Below are positions 11,932 to 22,873 of a stretch of 64,000 nt of DNA, in pieces. The stretch is taken from positions 89,352,587 to 89,416,586 of the forward strand of contig CM043966.1 in assembly GCA_014529385.2 (NCBI GenBank), given 5' to 3'. This stretch comes from Adiantum capillus-veneris. Lineage: Eukaryota; Streptophyta; Polypodiopsida; Polypodiales; Pteridaceae. Positions within the stretch are counted from its first letter, which is position 1. Each line of letters opens with the position of its first letter. The position numbers and the translations under genes are program-made. A model generated the notes under the pieces. The model saw only the letters and a program-made list of their open reading frames with translations. It was not told the DNA's origin and did not search any database.

Positions 11932-12121
11932 TGTTAGGGTATAGGCGTCTGTGCCTTGCCCGGCCGCCCAGAGTCTAGGCACCCACTGACTTGTATACCT
12001 TATACATAGCATAAGTGTATAGGGGGCTGCTCACTCTTTTGAGTCTCCCCACCCATATCTGGTGTTGTGTGTCTCCTTCTCTCGCTCACTCTCCGTCTGT
12101 GGTGCTCCCCGATCCCCTTCA
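11932..12121 (+). repeat. D 5' LTR (190 bp)
   Basis: Starts TGTTAGGGTATAGG and ends GATCCCCTTCA. Its last 100 bp are identical to the 3' copy. A TATACCTTATACATA stretch near 11993-12007 could serve as the promoter. Two bases after the LTR the primer site begins. Confidence 0.92.
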
Positions 12122-12123
12122 AT

Positions 12124-12135
12124 TGGTATCAGAGC
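12124..12135 (+). other. D primer-binding site, initiator Met-tRNA type
   Basis: TGGTATCAGAGC, two bases after the 5' LTR, is the complement of the 3' end of plant initiator Met-tRNA and the standard copia minus-strand primer site. Confidence 0.93.
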
Positions 12136-13467
12136 GTAGGTGTGGAGGGAGCGTGTGTGTGCAGAGTCACGACGATAGTGGACATCCAGTATCATTCCCG
12201 AAATCGCGTCCGCGCGCGCGCACTTTCAAGAGTGCAAACAGGGTTTCGACTTCGGCATTGGAAAATTCATCTTTTCGAGAGCGTTTCCAACAGACGCATT
12301 GATGTTTTACCCCCCTTTCAAAGCCATTCGAGCTACGGTTGAGGAGCTGCATTTTTCAGCCCTCTTTTGGCAGTTTATGCTGCGTTTTTGGGTCGAAACG
12401 GAGGTTTTTGGCATAGCTTTCACACCCGGACTCGGATACATGTGATCCAAGAGTCTACCTTGGGGTTTTGGCACGCTCCGGACGCGCTCGTCATATCAGA
12501 ATTTTAAAATTCTGAACGCTGAATTTTTTGCAGAAGCAGTTTTTTATTGTGTGTCGAGGATTCCACACATGGTTTGCTCTTAGATGTGAGAGTGATATTT
12601 GCTGCAAGTTTCCTCACAGGTGGGAGGATACGATGTCTTGTGTGGTTTGATACTCAGGGAGACTAATGTGATTGCATTTTGAGCTCGGCAATGTATGCCT
12701 CGAGCATGTTTTTTGGCAGTCACAGGTAGAGCAGATATTTGTGTACTAGATTTGCAGGTGTTTGCAATGATGTATGCAAAGTGTGGAGATTGGTGCATGC
12801 ATCTGGAGTGCGGTTTGATGTGCTTTGGTTGCTCATGGTTTTGAGCGTGCAGTCAGTTTGGTTACTGGTTTTGTGGCCGTTTTACTGACGAAACTCTGGC
12901 GAAATTTTCCCAGGAGTTTTATGCGCATCATTTATGCGATCTAGGTAGAGATTGCGGGTTGCACTCAGCATTTGCGTGCAGTGTTCTCTGCAGGTGGGAG
13001 ATTTGTGCGTGTGTATGCATCGATACCGCACAGTGTGGGCTTGGTGATTCGCTCACGGTTTGATAGGCGTACAGTTATCTTGGCACACTCACAGGAGTGA
13101 GTATTGTGATGTATGCTTGTGTGGCTACGAGCTAGGTAGCCGGATTCGAGCACTAATGGCTTGAGGTTTTTCAGCAGGATTCAGCTACAGGTTTACAAGT
13201 TTACAGGCAGGTTTGAGGGCTTATTTGGGCGCTGAATTTTCAGCCATTGTTTCCTCTTTGCAGGTGTCCATGTATGGCTCAGTTGTAGGCTGATCTGGGA
13301 CACGTTTGTGACTTGTTTATGCAGCTGTTTAAGAGCTGAATTTTGAGGCTGTTTTGGGGCTGATTCGCAGCCATATTTGCAAACTTTTGTTGATGCGATT
13401 CGAGCCAGTTTAGGGCTGATTTGGTTGACATTTGCTACTCATTGTTGGTTGCTCTTTTGCGAGCATT
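12136..13467 (+). other. D untranslated leader, 1.3 kb
   Basis: A long T/G-rich leader between the primer site and the gag ATG with no sustained plus-strand reading frame. Frames at 12015-12342 overlap the LTR or are short and lack signatures. It contains an alternating CGCGCGCGCG tract near 12211-12220. Packaging signals would be expected here, but none can be named. Confidence 0.5.
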
Positions 13468-14508
13468 ATGGCTGATTTTTCATTTGACTTCCAGCGTTAT
13501 GGTGTGACACAGTTTGATGGTGTAGATTTTTTTTCTTGGAAGGAACATATGCTTGTTGCATTGGCGGATTCGGGGCAGGATAAACCCTTGCGTGGTTTAT
13601 CGGCGAAGCCCAATTCTATGTGTGATGATGATTGGCAGGATCTTGATGAGTTAGCCATGTCTACGATTTGTTTGCATCTGGTTAAGTCTGTTTACTGGCA
13701 GGTCTCGAGGGAGACTACAACTCATGCTTTATGGCAGAGTTTACATGCTATGTACGCGACATCCATGTCTACAGGGAAGTCTAGTCCCACTTCTATGTCC
13801 ATGGGAGAGATTGATCCCACACGCAAGTCTCGACGGCATAGAGACTTGACATGTTGGCATTGTGGACATAGAGGGCACATTAGGCGTCGATGTTTTAGGC
13901 GTTTGAGACAACGGAGGCGACAGATGTGCGATGCAGATTTGGGCATGACAGATGCTAGTGAGATCAGTACGGTGGTTACTGAGTATGATTGTGACGGCGA
14001 TGTCACATTTACATCTAGCTTGTCTGCAGATGATCTTATGTCTACGGATTGCATATCGGATTGCACATTATCTTCACATTGGTTACTAGATTCAGATGCT
14101 ACTTTCCATGTCACGTCGCATCGTGAGTGGTTTAGCACGTTTTCTAGTAGGAGACTTGGTTGTGTGCACATGGCTGATGGTGCTGTGTATGACATTGAGG
14201 GTGTAAGAGACGTATGTTTGTCCTTGCCTAGTGGTATGAGATTTACCCTGCGTTATGTACGTTATGTGCCAGATCTGAGACGGGATTTGATCTCAGCCAG
14301 ACAGTTACGGGATAGTGGATGTCGGGTATTGCTGCTTGAGCGATCTTTTGCGTTGCATTTGGGTTCGCTAGTGATTTCGAGAGGTGCCAGGAGTGGTACA
14401 GGTTACCCATTGCATGTGGATCACGGGAGAGACGGTGTTGTCTCTGTTATCACGCAACCAGGTAGAGAGCGAGAGAGCAGGCAAGTCTCTTTTTCTTGTG
14501 GGTTGTAG
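13468..14508 (+). CDS. D Gag-protease polyprotein (copia type)
   Basis: I start at the ATG at 13468 (MADFSFDF); the open frame runs back to 13432 without another ATG. Residues 1-110 have the copia Gag signature F-DG-DFFSWKEHMLVAL and a helical ALWQSLHAMY region. A basic segment follows with the zinc knuckle CWHCGHRGHIRRRC (about 13852-13893), which binds genomic RNA. The aspartic protease begins at SHWLLDSDATFHVTS (about 14076-14120) and continues with the usual YVPDLRRDLISARQL block. The active-site glycine is replaced (DSDA instead of DSGA), so the protease may be inactive. The frame ends at TAG 14506-14508, after which the same frame stays open to 15321. No integrase follows. Confidence 0.88.
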   Translation: MADFSFDFQRYGVTQFDGVDFFSWKEHMLVALADSGQDKPLRGLSAKPNSMCDDDWQDLDELAMSTICLHLVKSVYWQVSRETTTHALWQSLHAMYATSMSTGKSSPTSMSMGEIDPTRKSRRHRDLTCWHCGHRGHIRRRCFRRLRQRRRQMCDADLGMTDASEISTVVTEYDCDGDVTFTSSLSADDLMSTDCISDCTLSSHWLLDSDATFHVTSHREWFSTFSSRRLGCVHMADGAVYDIEGVRDVCLSLPSGMRFTLRYVRYVPDLRRDLISARQLRDSGCRVLLLERSFALHLGSLVISRGARSGTGYPLHVDHGRDGVVSVITQPGRERESRQVSFSCGL

Positions 14509-15321
14509 GATGCTTTGCATAGAGTGCAGAGTAGTGAGCTCGTTGTGCACACAGTTGGGGCACGACTTGAGCAGTCACACAGAGAGGTGACAGAGTCAAC
14601 CATGCATGCTTTGCTAGTGACTGAGCAAAGCAGAGAGTCAGTTGTGCGAGATACTTCTATGCAGGATAGACAGGTAGAGCGGTCTTGCTCTAGTGAGTCA
14701 CGACAGGAGGACGTTGTGCAAGAGTCTATGCATACGGAGTTAGAGCATGAGAGCTCTAGCGAGTCACAACAGATTGAGTGGTCATGTTTGCAGTGGATGA
14801 TTGTAGAGGAGGCTGAGACGTCAACGATTATGCAATCATTCCTTTCTATGCTCGACAGTGAGCATGGGGATATAGTTGTGCAGGATATGTCTTCCAACAG
14901 ACACCTAGAGCAGCTGGTTTGCTCTGAGGTTGCACGACAGGTTGATGCGTCTTTTGTGGACAGTCAGGAGATGCATGTGGCTGACACGCCTTGTCAGTCA
15001 GAGATGCCTATTGCCAGGGATATATATGTTGATGCATGCTCCGTAGAGCTAGCAGGGCCCGCTAGCATTGCATCCGCATTCGGTGGTCTCATGTATGAGA
15101 TGTTGATCTTGAGACCGGATATCGCAGCTGTAGTAAGAGAATTTGCAGTTGGGGTTGTCAGTCGTTTGTTGACTGATGATGGCATAGTGCACGAGGGAGA
15201 TATGCAGGTATTGCATACATACTTGCAATACGTGTGCGGTACGTCTGGTGGTGTATGGACTTACACGGGAGCAGGACAGCCGGATGCACACGATCACAAC
15301 CAGCCAGTGGGCATCGGTTGA
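14509..15321 (+). CDS. D second ORF, unknown, in frame after TAG
   Basis: This frame is the direct in-frame continuation of the D Gag-protease beyond a single TAG and stays open for 270 codons, to TGA at 15319-15321. The first internal ATG is at 14602 (MHALLVTEQ). The first two thirds are rich in Ser, Glu, Gln and His, with two similar blocks, SCSSESRQ and ESSSESQQ. The last 90 residues (from about AGPASIASAFGG) look like a compact helical domain with aliphatic residues. I recognise no family: integrase, RT and RNase H motifs are absent. It could be a captured sequence, a decayed integrase replacement, or a readthrough extension of Gag. Start and function are uncertain. Confidence 0.5.
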   Translation, partial: DALHRVQSSELVVHTVGARLEQSHREVTESTMHALLVTEQSRESVVRDTSMQDRQVERSCSSESRQEDVVQESMHTELEHESSSESQQIEWSCLQWMIVEEAETSTIMQSFLSMLDSEHGDIVVQDMSSNRHLEQLVCSEVARQVDASFVDSQEMHVADTPCQSEMPIARDIYVDACSVELAGPASIASAFGGLMYEMLILRPDIAAVVREFAVGVVSRLLTDDGIVHEGDMQVLHTYLQYVCGTSGGVWTYTGAGQPDAHDHNQPVGIG

Positions 15322-15400
15322 GAGTGGTTTTCTCTCACCTTTTGTAGTCTTTAGACTAGGTTCTCTTGCTTAAAGGCACAATCGCCTTTAAGTGGGAGGT

Positions 15401-15590
15401 TGTTGGGGTATAGGCGTCTGTGCCTTGCCTAGCCGTCGAGAGTCTGGGCACCCACTAACTTGTATACCTTATACATAACATAAGTGTATAGGGGGCTGCT
15501 CACTCTTTTGAGTCTCCCCACCCATATCTGGTGTTGTGTGTCTCCTTCTCTCGCTCACTCTCCGTCTGTGGTGCTCCCCGATCCCCTTCA
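15401..15590 (+). repeat. D 3' LTR (190 bp) with polypurine tract
   Basis: Starts TGTTGGGGTATAGG and ends GATCCCCTTCA. The purine run AAGTGGGAGG (15389-15398) lies just before it. A hairpin-capable TTAAAGGCA / CGCCTTTAA pair sits upstream at about 15370-15390. The right duplication CTTCT follows. Confidence 0.9.
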
Positions 15591-15595
15591 CTTCT

Positions 15596-16301
15596 TGATA
15601 TCTTGCACTTCCTCCATTGTAAAAGGCTCTAAGTTTTGCTGATCAATCACTTTTTTTGTCTCTTTATAAGCCCAGATGTAATGGTCAAACTGGTCCTCTA
15701 GTGGTTTAGAGGATCTTCCTCCAACTTTGGCCAGGTCTGGCACCTAGCACTCTTCAAAATCTCCCTTTAGTGCTCTTTCTGTGTTGAATTGTTCTATCAG
15801 CCTCTCAATCCGAGTGGCTTTTTGGCTGTGTGTTTCCTTGGGTCTAGATTCCCTGGCCAATGCTGCTTTTCTTTTCTTCCTTGGTGGCTCCACAAGCTTT
15901 TTTTCAGGCATGGTTTCCAACCTTCTTCTTAGCCTTGTGGTGATTGGTGGAGCCGTTGCTTTCACTAGCTCATCTTCGATATCAAGCTTCAACTTGAACC
16001 ACTCGTTCAGGTGGTGCTGTGTAGAAGTTAGCTGGTAGAGGGTTTCTTCTCGGTTTGCCATTTCTAAAATCTCCTCTAGATTCATTGGGATATACACTGT
16101 GTTTCCTTGTGGGTCTCTGAAAGTGCCCTGATATACCGCAACTCCTTCCTTTTCTAACGCGGCCTCGTCTACCCAGGCCTTAGTTGGCTTGAGTGTCTCC
16201 TCTGGTTGTGTATAGGGTTCACTGGCCACAATAATGTCTTTTATGGACATCCTCTTCTTCTTTGCTGGTGATTTACTGGACTCCATAGGTCCTGTGGACA
16301 C
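15596..16301 (-). pseudogene. B ORF3, N-terminal part
   Basis: The minus-strand frame 16301-15744 (ATG at 16301) encodes the N-terminus of B ORF3, with KPTKAWVDEAALEKEG, YQGTFRDPQGN and a basic RLRRRLE / RKKRK region, then KATRIERLIEQF and ALKGDFEE. All of these line up with ORF3 of element A (KPTKTWMEEAVLEKEG, YQGTFRDPQGQ, ARMERLVEQF, ALKGDFEE). About 180 residues present in A after the N-terminal block are missing here. A stop follows at about 15744, and homology continues in worn form to the D insertion. Function unknown. Confidence 0.8.
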
Positions 16302-16444
16302 TTCAAATGAGAAAGTTAGCTAATCTTGCATTTCCTCAGTTTCTATCTGTACAAATGACTTTTAAATTGAAAAACAGGCTAATTAGGGCCTAAGGGTGCA
16401 GTGCATATGGTGATGATTTCTTTTGGGTGCAGATTGATGCTGTG

Positions 16445-18171
16445 AGACATTATACGCAAATAATTTCTAAGTGATCAAAACAGAATGATATTTCACATGT
16501 GCACAACACTCATCATGTACTTCTCGAATATATGTATGGATTTTAATTTGGATGTCATTTGGCAAGCTCTGAACACTAGAAATCCTTGCAGGCTTGAAAC
16601 TGGATTTTGGCTTAGCTCTGAGTATATGAGGCTTAAATGGGATGAAATGAGGTAGATGCTCTCATAATCATGGTTATGGAGGCTTAGATGGGTTAAAGTT
16701 AATCTCCAGGTCCATCTTGAGAGCAGTGGGACATTATACGCATATAATGTCTACTTTATTAAAAATGACTCAGACTTTCACTGTAAGTCATCATTAGCAT
16801 GTGATACCCTCCTGTGACATTAGAATTTGATTTTGGATTCTCCTCCTGTGCCTGGAGCCAGATTTCAATTATGGAGCTTGGGATTATGATATTGGGGTTA
16901 AGATGGGTAAAGGCCTAGAATTTGATGGGACTTGAGCTTTGGGTTAATAATGTTGGGATAAAAGCCTTGGAAGTGAAATTTTTGCCCTAGACTGCCATTT
17001 GGTCATTGGGAGACATCATATGCGTATGAAGTCTTCATTGAGTTTTCTCGCTTAGACTTCTTCTGTAGCTTCCTTTGGTGATTGGGACTCCCTTTATCAA
17101 CTCTGATTCTTATTTGGATGTGGGTTGATTGGATGGGGTCTAGAATACTCCTTAGGAGGGATTTTTTGATTTTGTGCTTCAAGTGGTCATCACCTAGCCC
17201 AAACTTGTTCAATTTGAAGGTATGCATTGTATACAACATGGTGCACAAGCTTGTGCTGAGAATTTCTTGGTTTGGCCTCTATATAATAGTTTAGACATTA
17301 TACCCGTATAAAGTCTCCTGATGCAAAACAATAAAAAATTCCATAGGCAGGTGATGTATGGCTTGTGTAAAGTGTCCATGATCTCTGATATGAATTTGAA
17401 CTTGTGAATTGTGTTAAAAGGCTTCAAAAGATGTAACACACATGATTTTGCTCTTTTGAGTGAATGAAGGTCAAAACACCTCCATTTGTGATTGATGTGT
17501 GTTAGGGGGATCATGATGATGTGTTCAAAGAGCTAGAGGCTTCAAAACCAAGATAGCCTGCCATTTCAAGACTGGTAGACATTATACGTGTATAAAGTTT
17601 ATATGAGGATTCTTGGCCCAGACTTGTTGCAGACATAGTCCTTGATGTTTATAAGGTTTTGATAGGTGCACACATGAAATTGGGTAAGTGTTCTTGAGCT
17701 TAAGGCAATAAAATCAAGTTATGACACTTTGTTTTTGAAAATGAGGTGAGTAGTGACCAATACATTCCCAGTTTTGTCCAAATTTGGTGTAGAGGCTTGG
17801 TGTGATATGCTTTACAAGTTTGGATGATGAAAATGTTGGCAACACTCCTCTATGGTAAAATTAGACTTTATACGTGCATAATGTCTATTTTTACAGAATG
17901 CATTTTTGAGCATAGTCATATGATATTTGGGCTAGGTTTATGCTGTGTACATAATTTCACATGATTTGGAGGCATTTTGATTAGTCTAAAGCCAAATATT
18001 GAAATTAGGCTGAGATTTTGCATTTTTTGGTTCTTGGTTACCTTTAATGGCTCCATATCTAATGATATTTTATGTGCTCCATCTGGAGGGTATGCAGAAT
18101 GGTTTGGTGAAGTCATGTGAGTGTTTCTTGTGCCAAATCTGTCTGGGAGACATCATATGCGTATGATGTCT
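16445..18171. repeat. B palindrome array upstream of ORF3, 7 copies, 284-bp period
   Basis: Seven 24-bp near-palindromes start at 16445, 16729, 17011, 17293, 17577, 17863 and 18148. The steps are 284, 282, 282, 284, 286 and 285 bp. Each has two 10-bp arms of the AGACATTATA or AGACATCATA type around a four-base centre. The sequence between them is only weakly alike. The last copy lies about 144 bp upstream of the ORF3 ATG. Arm changes are often matched on the other side (for example ATTATA with TATAAT, ATCATA with TATGAT), which suggests selection on the symmetry. No ORF of note lies in the array. Confidence 0.9.
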
Positions 18172-20179
18172 TCAATAATAAAAATTGGTTTTGATGCCTT
18201 GAGGTGTTTTGTGATTGTGCCTTAAGCCCTGCTAGCTATTTTCACTTTAAAAAGTCAGTTGTTCAATTTTAAAACTCCCTGCTTGGTATTTTAGTCTCCG
18301 AAAGAGATTTCTTCATTGCCACCATGTTTGCGCAAGATTTTCTTGATCTTTAATTCCCCCGCATGTGGATGTTGTTGGGCACCATCCTGTGGCCATGATG
18401 AATCCGTTGACCTCACAGATGCCCCTTTTTGGTGATTTGTCGCTCAAATAGCGTCTTTTGTTGAGATTGTTGACGACAATTTTTCTTGATGTTTGACCTT
18501 ACATCTTGGTTGTTGATGATATGCCAATGACGCCTGTGAAGTTTGTGGCAACAAACGAACACCTAGCTCGACCGTGAGGCCCAAATGATGCTTTGCGGTC
18601 CCAAAGCCTTGCCGAATGTTTTGGCCCACTTTTGATGATTGATTTGGATGGAGGCTCACTTGTCTTATAGACATGCTTGAAACGTATCTTCTGTTGAAGT
18701 TTCGCATCGTTTTGGCGATTCTTTCCCGATCAGTCTCTGTCATGTCCGAAGAGGTTAGGGTTTTTTTGGTTGAACTAAACCCATATTGGAGTTCATAAAA
18801 GTGTTCTTTTAGTTTAGGGTTAACCCCCCATTAAGTCTTGTAGCAATCAGTTGGGTGGTTGATGCGTTACGGACCCTTTTCAGTTTTTTTCCCGCGAAGC
18901 CACATTGCCGTTTTTCGAAGTTTTTCATGACAAAGAAAGTGTAGAACAAGACAAGATCATGGTAGCGAGTCTACCTCTCATATCTGGTGCCGATCGGTGT
19001 GTTGTGTGTGTGGTATAGAGTCGCAGAAGATCCAATCGCTCTAGGTCTCTCAAGCTCTCTCCCACTTGTGAATAGTGAAAATGAGCTATTAAGTGGGCCC
19101 AAAAGAACTTATATCGGGGTTCCTGGATCACTTTTTACCAAATTTAACACGTGCTCCTAACTTGTTGTGAAATGTACTTTAGGCTCAAAAATTTCTTCAT
19201 TTGGACTCCGCTTGCTCTGTTTTCAAAAGATTTGTCATTTAGACAAAAAATCAGTCAATTTGGCTTTCCACAACTTTTCACATATTTGCACCCCATCTTC
19301 ACCATAAGTTGTCAATCAGTTATTGATCACTCCTATATTATTTTTTTGTCCCCATGTTGTCATTTCACTTGCTTTTTTTATTTTTCTTTGTTTTTGCTTG
19401 AAAAATAATTAAAAATAAAGAAAAATATCTAGCTTGACCCATAAATTATCGAAAAATCAAGATAATTAGGTAATAGCATAACAAACCACTATATACATCT
19501 ATTTGTAATATTTTTGGTCGGATTGCTCCGTCTTTTTACTTTTTTTTGCATGAAAATTGCGACGTTTAGATACACACACACACACACACACACCTAGAGG
19601 CTCATCTTGGTATTTGTCCTCTGTCATTTGTTATTACACAATCTTTAAGGGCATATCTACTTAGGTTTACCAAAATACTTGCAATAATGCAAAAATCCAT
19701 AAAATTAAGGAAAATAGTGCCCTTTTTTTACACTTGTAGCATGTCGGTTCCTCCCCCTTTCCTAGTCAAAGTCCTCCTAGATGACAGTGTTGCACCCTTG
19801 AGCGTGTGTTGTGTATGGACTTAAAAAAGTGCTGATGTTGGCCATGTAATGTGGCCCTATATGCATAGTCAAGCAATGCATATAAAAATTAATGATGTGC
19901 AAGAGGAAGGTATAAGCCCAATGCTTATTGGCAGTTGATGTTGAAGCTTTGTATGGAAGTATGCTCCAAGGGAAGTCGTCTAAACAATAAGCTCTCCAAT
20001 ATTCTTGCTCATTCTTTGATGGTCAATAGAGTTTGTGAAGCCATGATGCTTTGTGTTTTGGTATCTTTGATTGCTGTTTGCTTAGGTCTCCACATCTGAA
20101 CCTTGGGTATGAGTCCATTGGAACCTGCCATTTGTTGTTTGTAGAAATTGTGTATTGGTAGTTTTTGAGGTTGTTGCTT
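18172..20179 (-). other. B spacer between pol end and ORF3 array
   Basis: About 2 kb with no gene. Parts are alike in element A at 37900-39500, for example the words GAGTCTACCTCTCAT (18967 here, 38690 in A), TGGATCACTTTTTACCAAATTTAAC, and ATTTGGACTCCG. Conservation of non-coding sequence in two diverged copies suggests a function in the RNA or DNA. A CA microsatellite lies at about 19572-19592. Confidence 0.6.
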
Positions 20180-21190
20180 TCAAATCCAAATTTTGGTATG
20201 GCGGCTTTGAGCTCTAAGTAGCTTCTTTGGTACCCATATCTGTTTTTGGCAAGAGTTTGGTTTTGGCTTCTTGTTTGTATGAGATGTCGTTGGAGGGTTA
20301 ACTGCAATTTCTGGTTGCTCCTCCTTGGTCAATTGATCCTTCGTGAACCAAATGTGCTTGATAGCTTTGTTGTACGTACCATGTTTTTTTTGTTGGGGTG
20401 CGCTTTGGTGACTTCTGTTCTTTGGAATATGATATATCATGCTCCCATTGTGTACTAGGGTCTTTGCCTTATGGACTTGCTCTTCCTGCCTTGAATTTCT
20501 CTTTGGACTCCATTGTGGGTCAATGGGTGCTTGTAAGGGCTGCTTGCCTTTGTCCACCAGTTGCAGTACTGTTTGTTTGTTTTTCGCTTTTGTAGTGAAA
20601 GGAACTTGTTGTTTTTTCAAATCAGATTGTAAACTCACAGTGTTTTGACTCCAGTCAAGTTGTACATTATATCTTCTCTGCCAAGGTTGCCCTAGCAATA
20701 AGGCATGTGTTGTGCACGTATCTTCTACCACATAAAATTTATGTGGATAGACATGTTGGTTGACTTGTACTATGAGCACTGTCCATCCCAGAACCTTAAT
20801 CAAATGTTTTGAATAACTTTGGAGTTCATGTTGCATCTCGTGTAATTGGTTGTCAAGTTGAAGTTGCTTGTAAAGGTTGTAGGAGATCAAGTTGCCTTGA
20901 GCTCTTGAATCAAGCATCGTTGTTGCCTTCACTTGATTGTGTCCAATTTTGACATCAATTTTAGGCTCCTGTATGGTCTCGTTGTCAAATTTTGTGACCT
21001 GAATTGCATTTATCCTCAGAGATGGTCCATGTTGTTGTTGCCTTTGAAGAAGCTTCTTTTTTGCTATCCTTTCCTTGGCCTCTGCTTGAGCTTTTGCAAC
21101 AATGTTCGCTTTTGCTTGCGCCCGTTTCTTTGCATTATGGATTTGTTGGAGCATATTTGGGGTTAGTGGTAGATGAAATCTTTATAGTCG
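20180..21190 (-). pseudogene. B second protease-like domain and W-x-P-K-K tail
   Basis: The minus-strand frame 21154-20180 (324 codons) follows the integrase. It opens with an alanine/lysine-rich helix (KAQAEAKERIAKKK), then a retropepsin-like fold with LDSRAQGNLISYNLYKQL where the active site should be (D-S-R-A instead of D-S-G-A), later the HVYPHKFYVVED strand and the ALLLGQPWQ block that closes such domains. The C-terminal tail is Lys/Gln/Trp-rich with KQIWVPKK-type words (for example near 20217-20248). A separate protease with D-x-G-A lies upstream of RT, so this is a second copy. The glycine change predicts loss of activity here, while A keeps DSGA. Confidence 0.75.
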
Positions 21191-22650
21191 ACAACCACTA
21201 ATCCAGTTAGGCATTTCCTCCCCATCCAATGTAGCAAGCTTGACGGCCCCACTTGGTGATAAGTCTTTAATCACAAAGGGTCCCGTCTCTCTCATTTTTT
21301 CTTTGCATGTTGTTTTAAAGTGTAAACCAAGACATAATGGCATGTTTTGAATTTTTTGGAGGGTACATGCTTATCAAAAAATTCTTTTTGCCTTTGTTTT
21401 TGTGCATAGATAGAAGCTGCTGCTTTCAAGCAAAGCTCATTTAGCTTTTCAAGGTCATCTATACGTGAGGACATTTCATGACCTACCCACTCTAGACATT
21501 TTGTTGCTCTTAGGGTTGGGATTAAGAATTCTATAGGAAGTATAACATTAAGTCCAAACACCATGTTGTACGGTGTTGTGCCTATCGAGGTTTTGTAAGC
21601 AATCCTATACGCCCATAAAGTTGAATGTAGTTTCTGATCCCAATCTAATCTAGACTCTGATACTATCTTAGTTAAGATTGTGCATAGAGTCTTATTTGTA
21701 GCTTCTGCTTGGCCATTAGCCTGTGGGTGGTAGGGAGCTGACTTCTTATGAACTATCATAAAGCCTTCAAGAAGATTTTCAATTATGTCATTTATGAAAT
21801 GTGTGCCTCGATCACTGACAATTTCTATAGGTAGACCATATCTAAAAAAGACATTTTTGTATAGAAATTGTGCAGTAGTCATGGCATCAGCGTTTTGTGT
21901 AGCTTTAGCTTCTACCCATTTCGTGAGATAATATGTGGCTACAATGATGTATTAGGCATGCGTTTTGTAAGCAGGGGGTGCTATTGGTCCTACAAAGTCT
22001 ATTCCCCATTGGCAAAGGCTCTGGCTCCCATCATTGGCCGTAAGGGCATCTCATCCCATTTTATTGGTACATTGGTTTGTTGACAAGACTCACATCGTTT
22101 TGTATACTTGTTTGCGTCCATATGTAATGTTGGCCACCATATTCCCGAGGTGAGGATAATTTTTGTTGTCTTTTCCCTTGAGAAATGGCCCCCACTAATC
22201 CCTCCATGTGCTTGTTCCAGGAACGTACATGTTCTCCATTGCACACAACCTAAGCTAGTTATCCTTTCCCCTTTTATAAAGCTGATTTTCAATAAGAATA
22301 AAATCACGAGCTTCTATTTCTATCGTTCTCTGTCGTGCTTTGGTGATATTTTCAGGAAACATCTGTCTTTCCAAATAGTCAACTATGTATTGAATCCATT
22401 CTAGCATAAATGTTATCTAAAACAATGTTGCATGTTCAATGGGTGGACTATCTGCATTTGATGCAACTAGTGACATATTCATGAACATCAATGCGTATAG
22501 TCGACCAATACACTCCTAATTGTTGCACTCGTTGGAAAGTTTTTGTGGCTGAACAATGAAACGTTAACGCCTGAATATGTGCTTCCAGCAAATATGTTTC
22601 ATATTTCTCATGGTTTATGCATACTCTTAGGATGCCGTTGGAGCCTAAAT
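21191..22650 (-). pseudogene. B integrase with duplicated zinc module
   Basis: Minus-strand coding in several broken frames. A first H-H-C-C module lies at about 22620-22440 (EAHIQALTFHCS, then QLGVYW, ending CIKC). A second, canonical one is at about 22235-22075 (EQAHGGISGGHFS, GIWWPTLHMD, ending CESCQ). The catalytic core follows at 21882-21292, with IVSDRGTHF and PYHPQANGQAEATNK carrying the second Asp and the Glu, and then a C-terminal part with HYVLVYTLKQHAKK. A stop near 21998 and frame changes between pieces inactivate it. The same two-module arrangement is intact in A. Confidence 0.85.
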
Positions 22651-22873
22651 TATATAAACGTCCTCCAACCAGCTAAAAGTTCTTACCTTGGAGAATCGTT
22701 CTTTGTTTAAGGTCTAGGTCCATTTTGTCAAATTCTCCGCCTTGTGATAGTAGCTTGACGATCTCTTGGGACTACTTAGGTACCATTTCTATATTGAAGA
22801 GATATGCATCCAATAGATCATCATCCACACCCTCTGGATCGTCTCCATTAGGTAATTGAGAGAGGCGGTCTGC

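Larger units (their letters stand above)
11932..15590 (+). mobile_element. Element D: short non-autonomous copia with gag-protease only
   Basis: A 3.66-kb element with 190-bp LTRs, a perfect initiator-Met primer site, a purine tract and a CTTCT target duplication (11927-11931 and 15591-15595). The 3.3-kb interior encodes a copia-type Gag-protease and a second unknown reading frame but no integrase, RT or RNase H. It therefore depends on another copia for mobility, like the plant elements that keep only gag. LTRs differ at 8 of 190 sites, all in the first 90 bp. It is inserted in B ORF3. Confidence 0.92.

Noticed and set aside
14421-14897. 158-codon minus-strand ORF in D
   Set aside because: It lies opposite the continuous Gag-protease/extension frame and looks like a shadow of its Ser/Glu-rich codons.
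16445-18171. Regular repeats suggesting a CRISPR array
   Set aside because: The spacing is near 284 bp rather than 60-75 bp, the units are palindromes inside a plant retrotransposon, and no cas gene is present.
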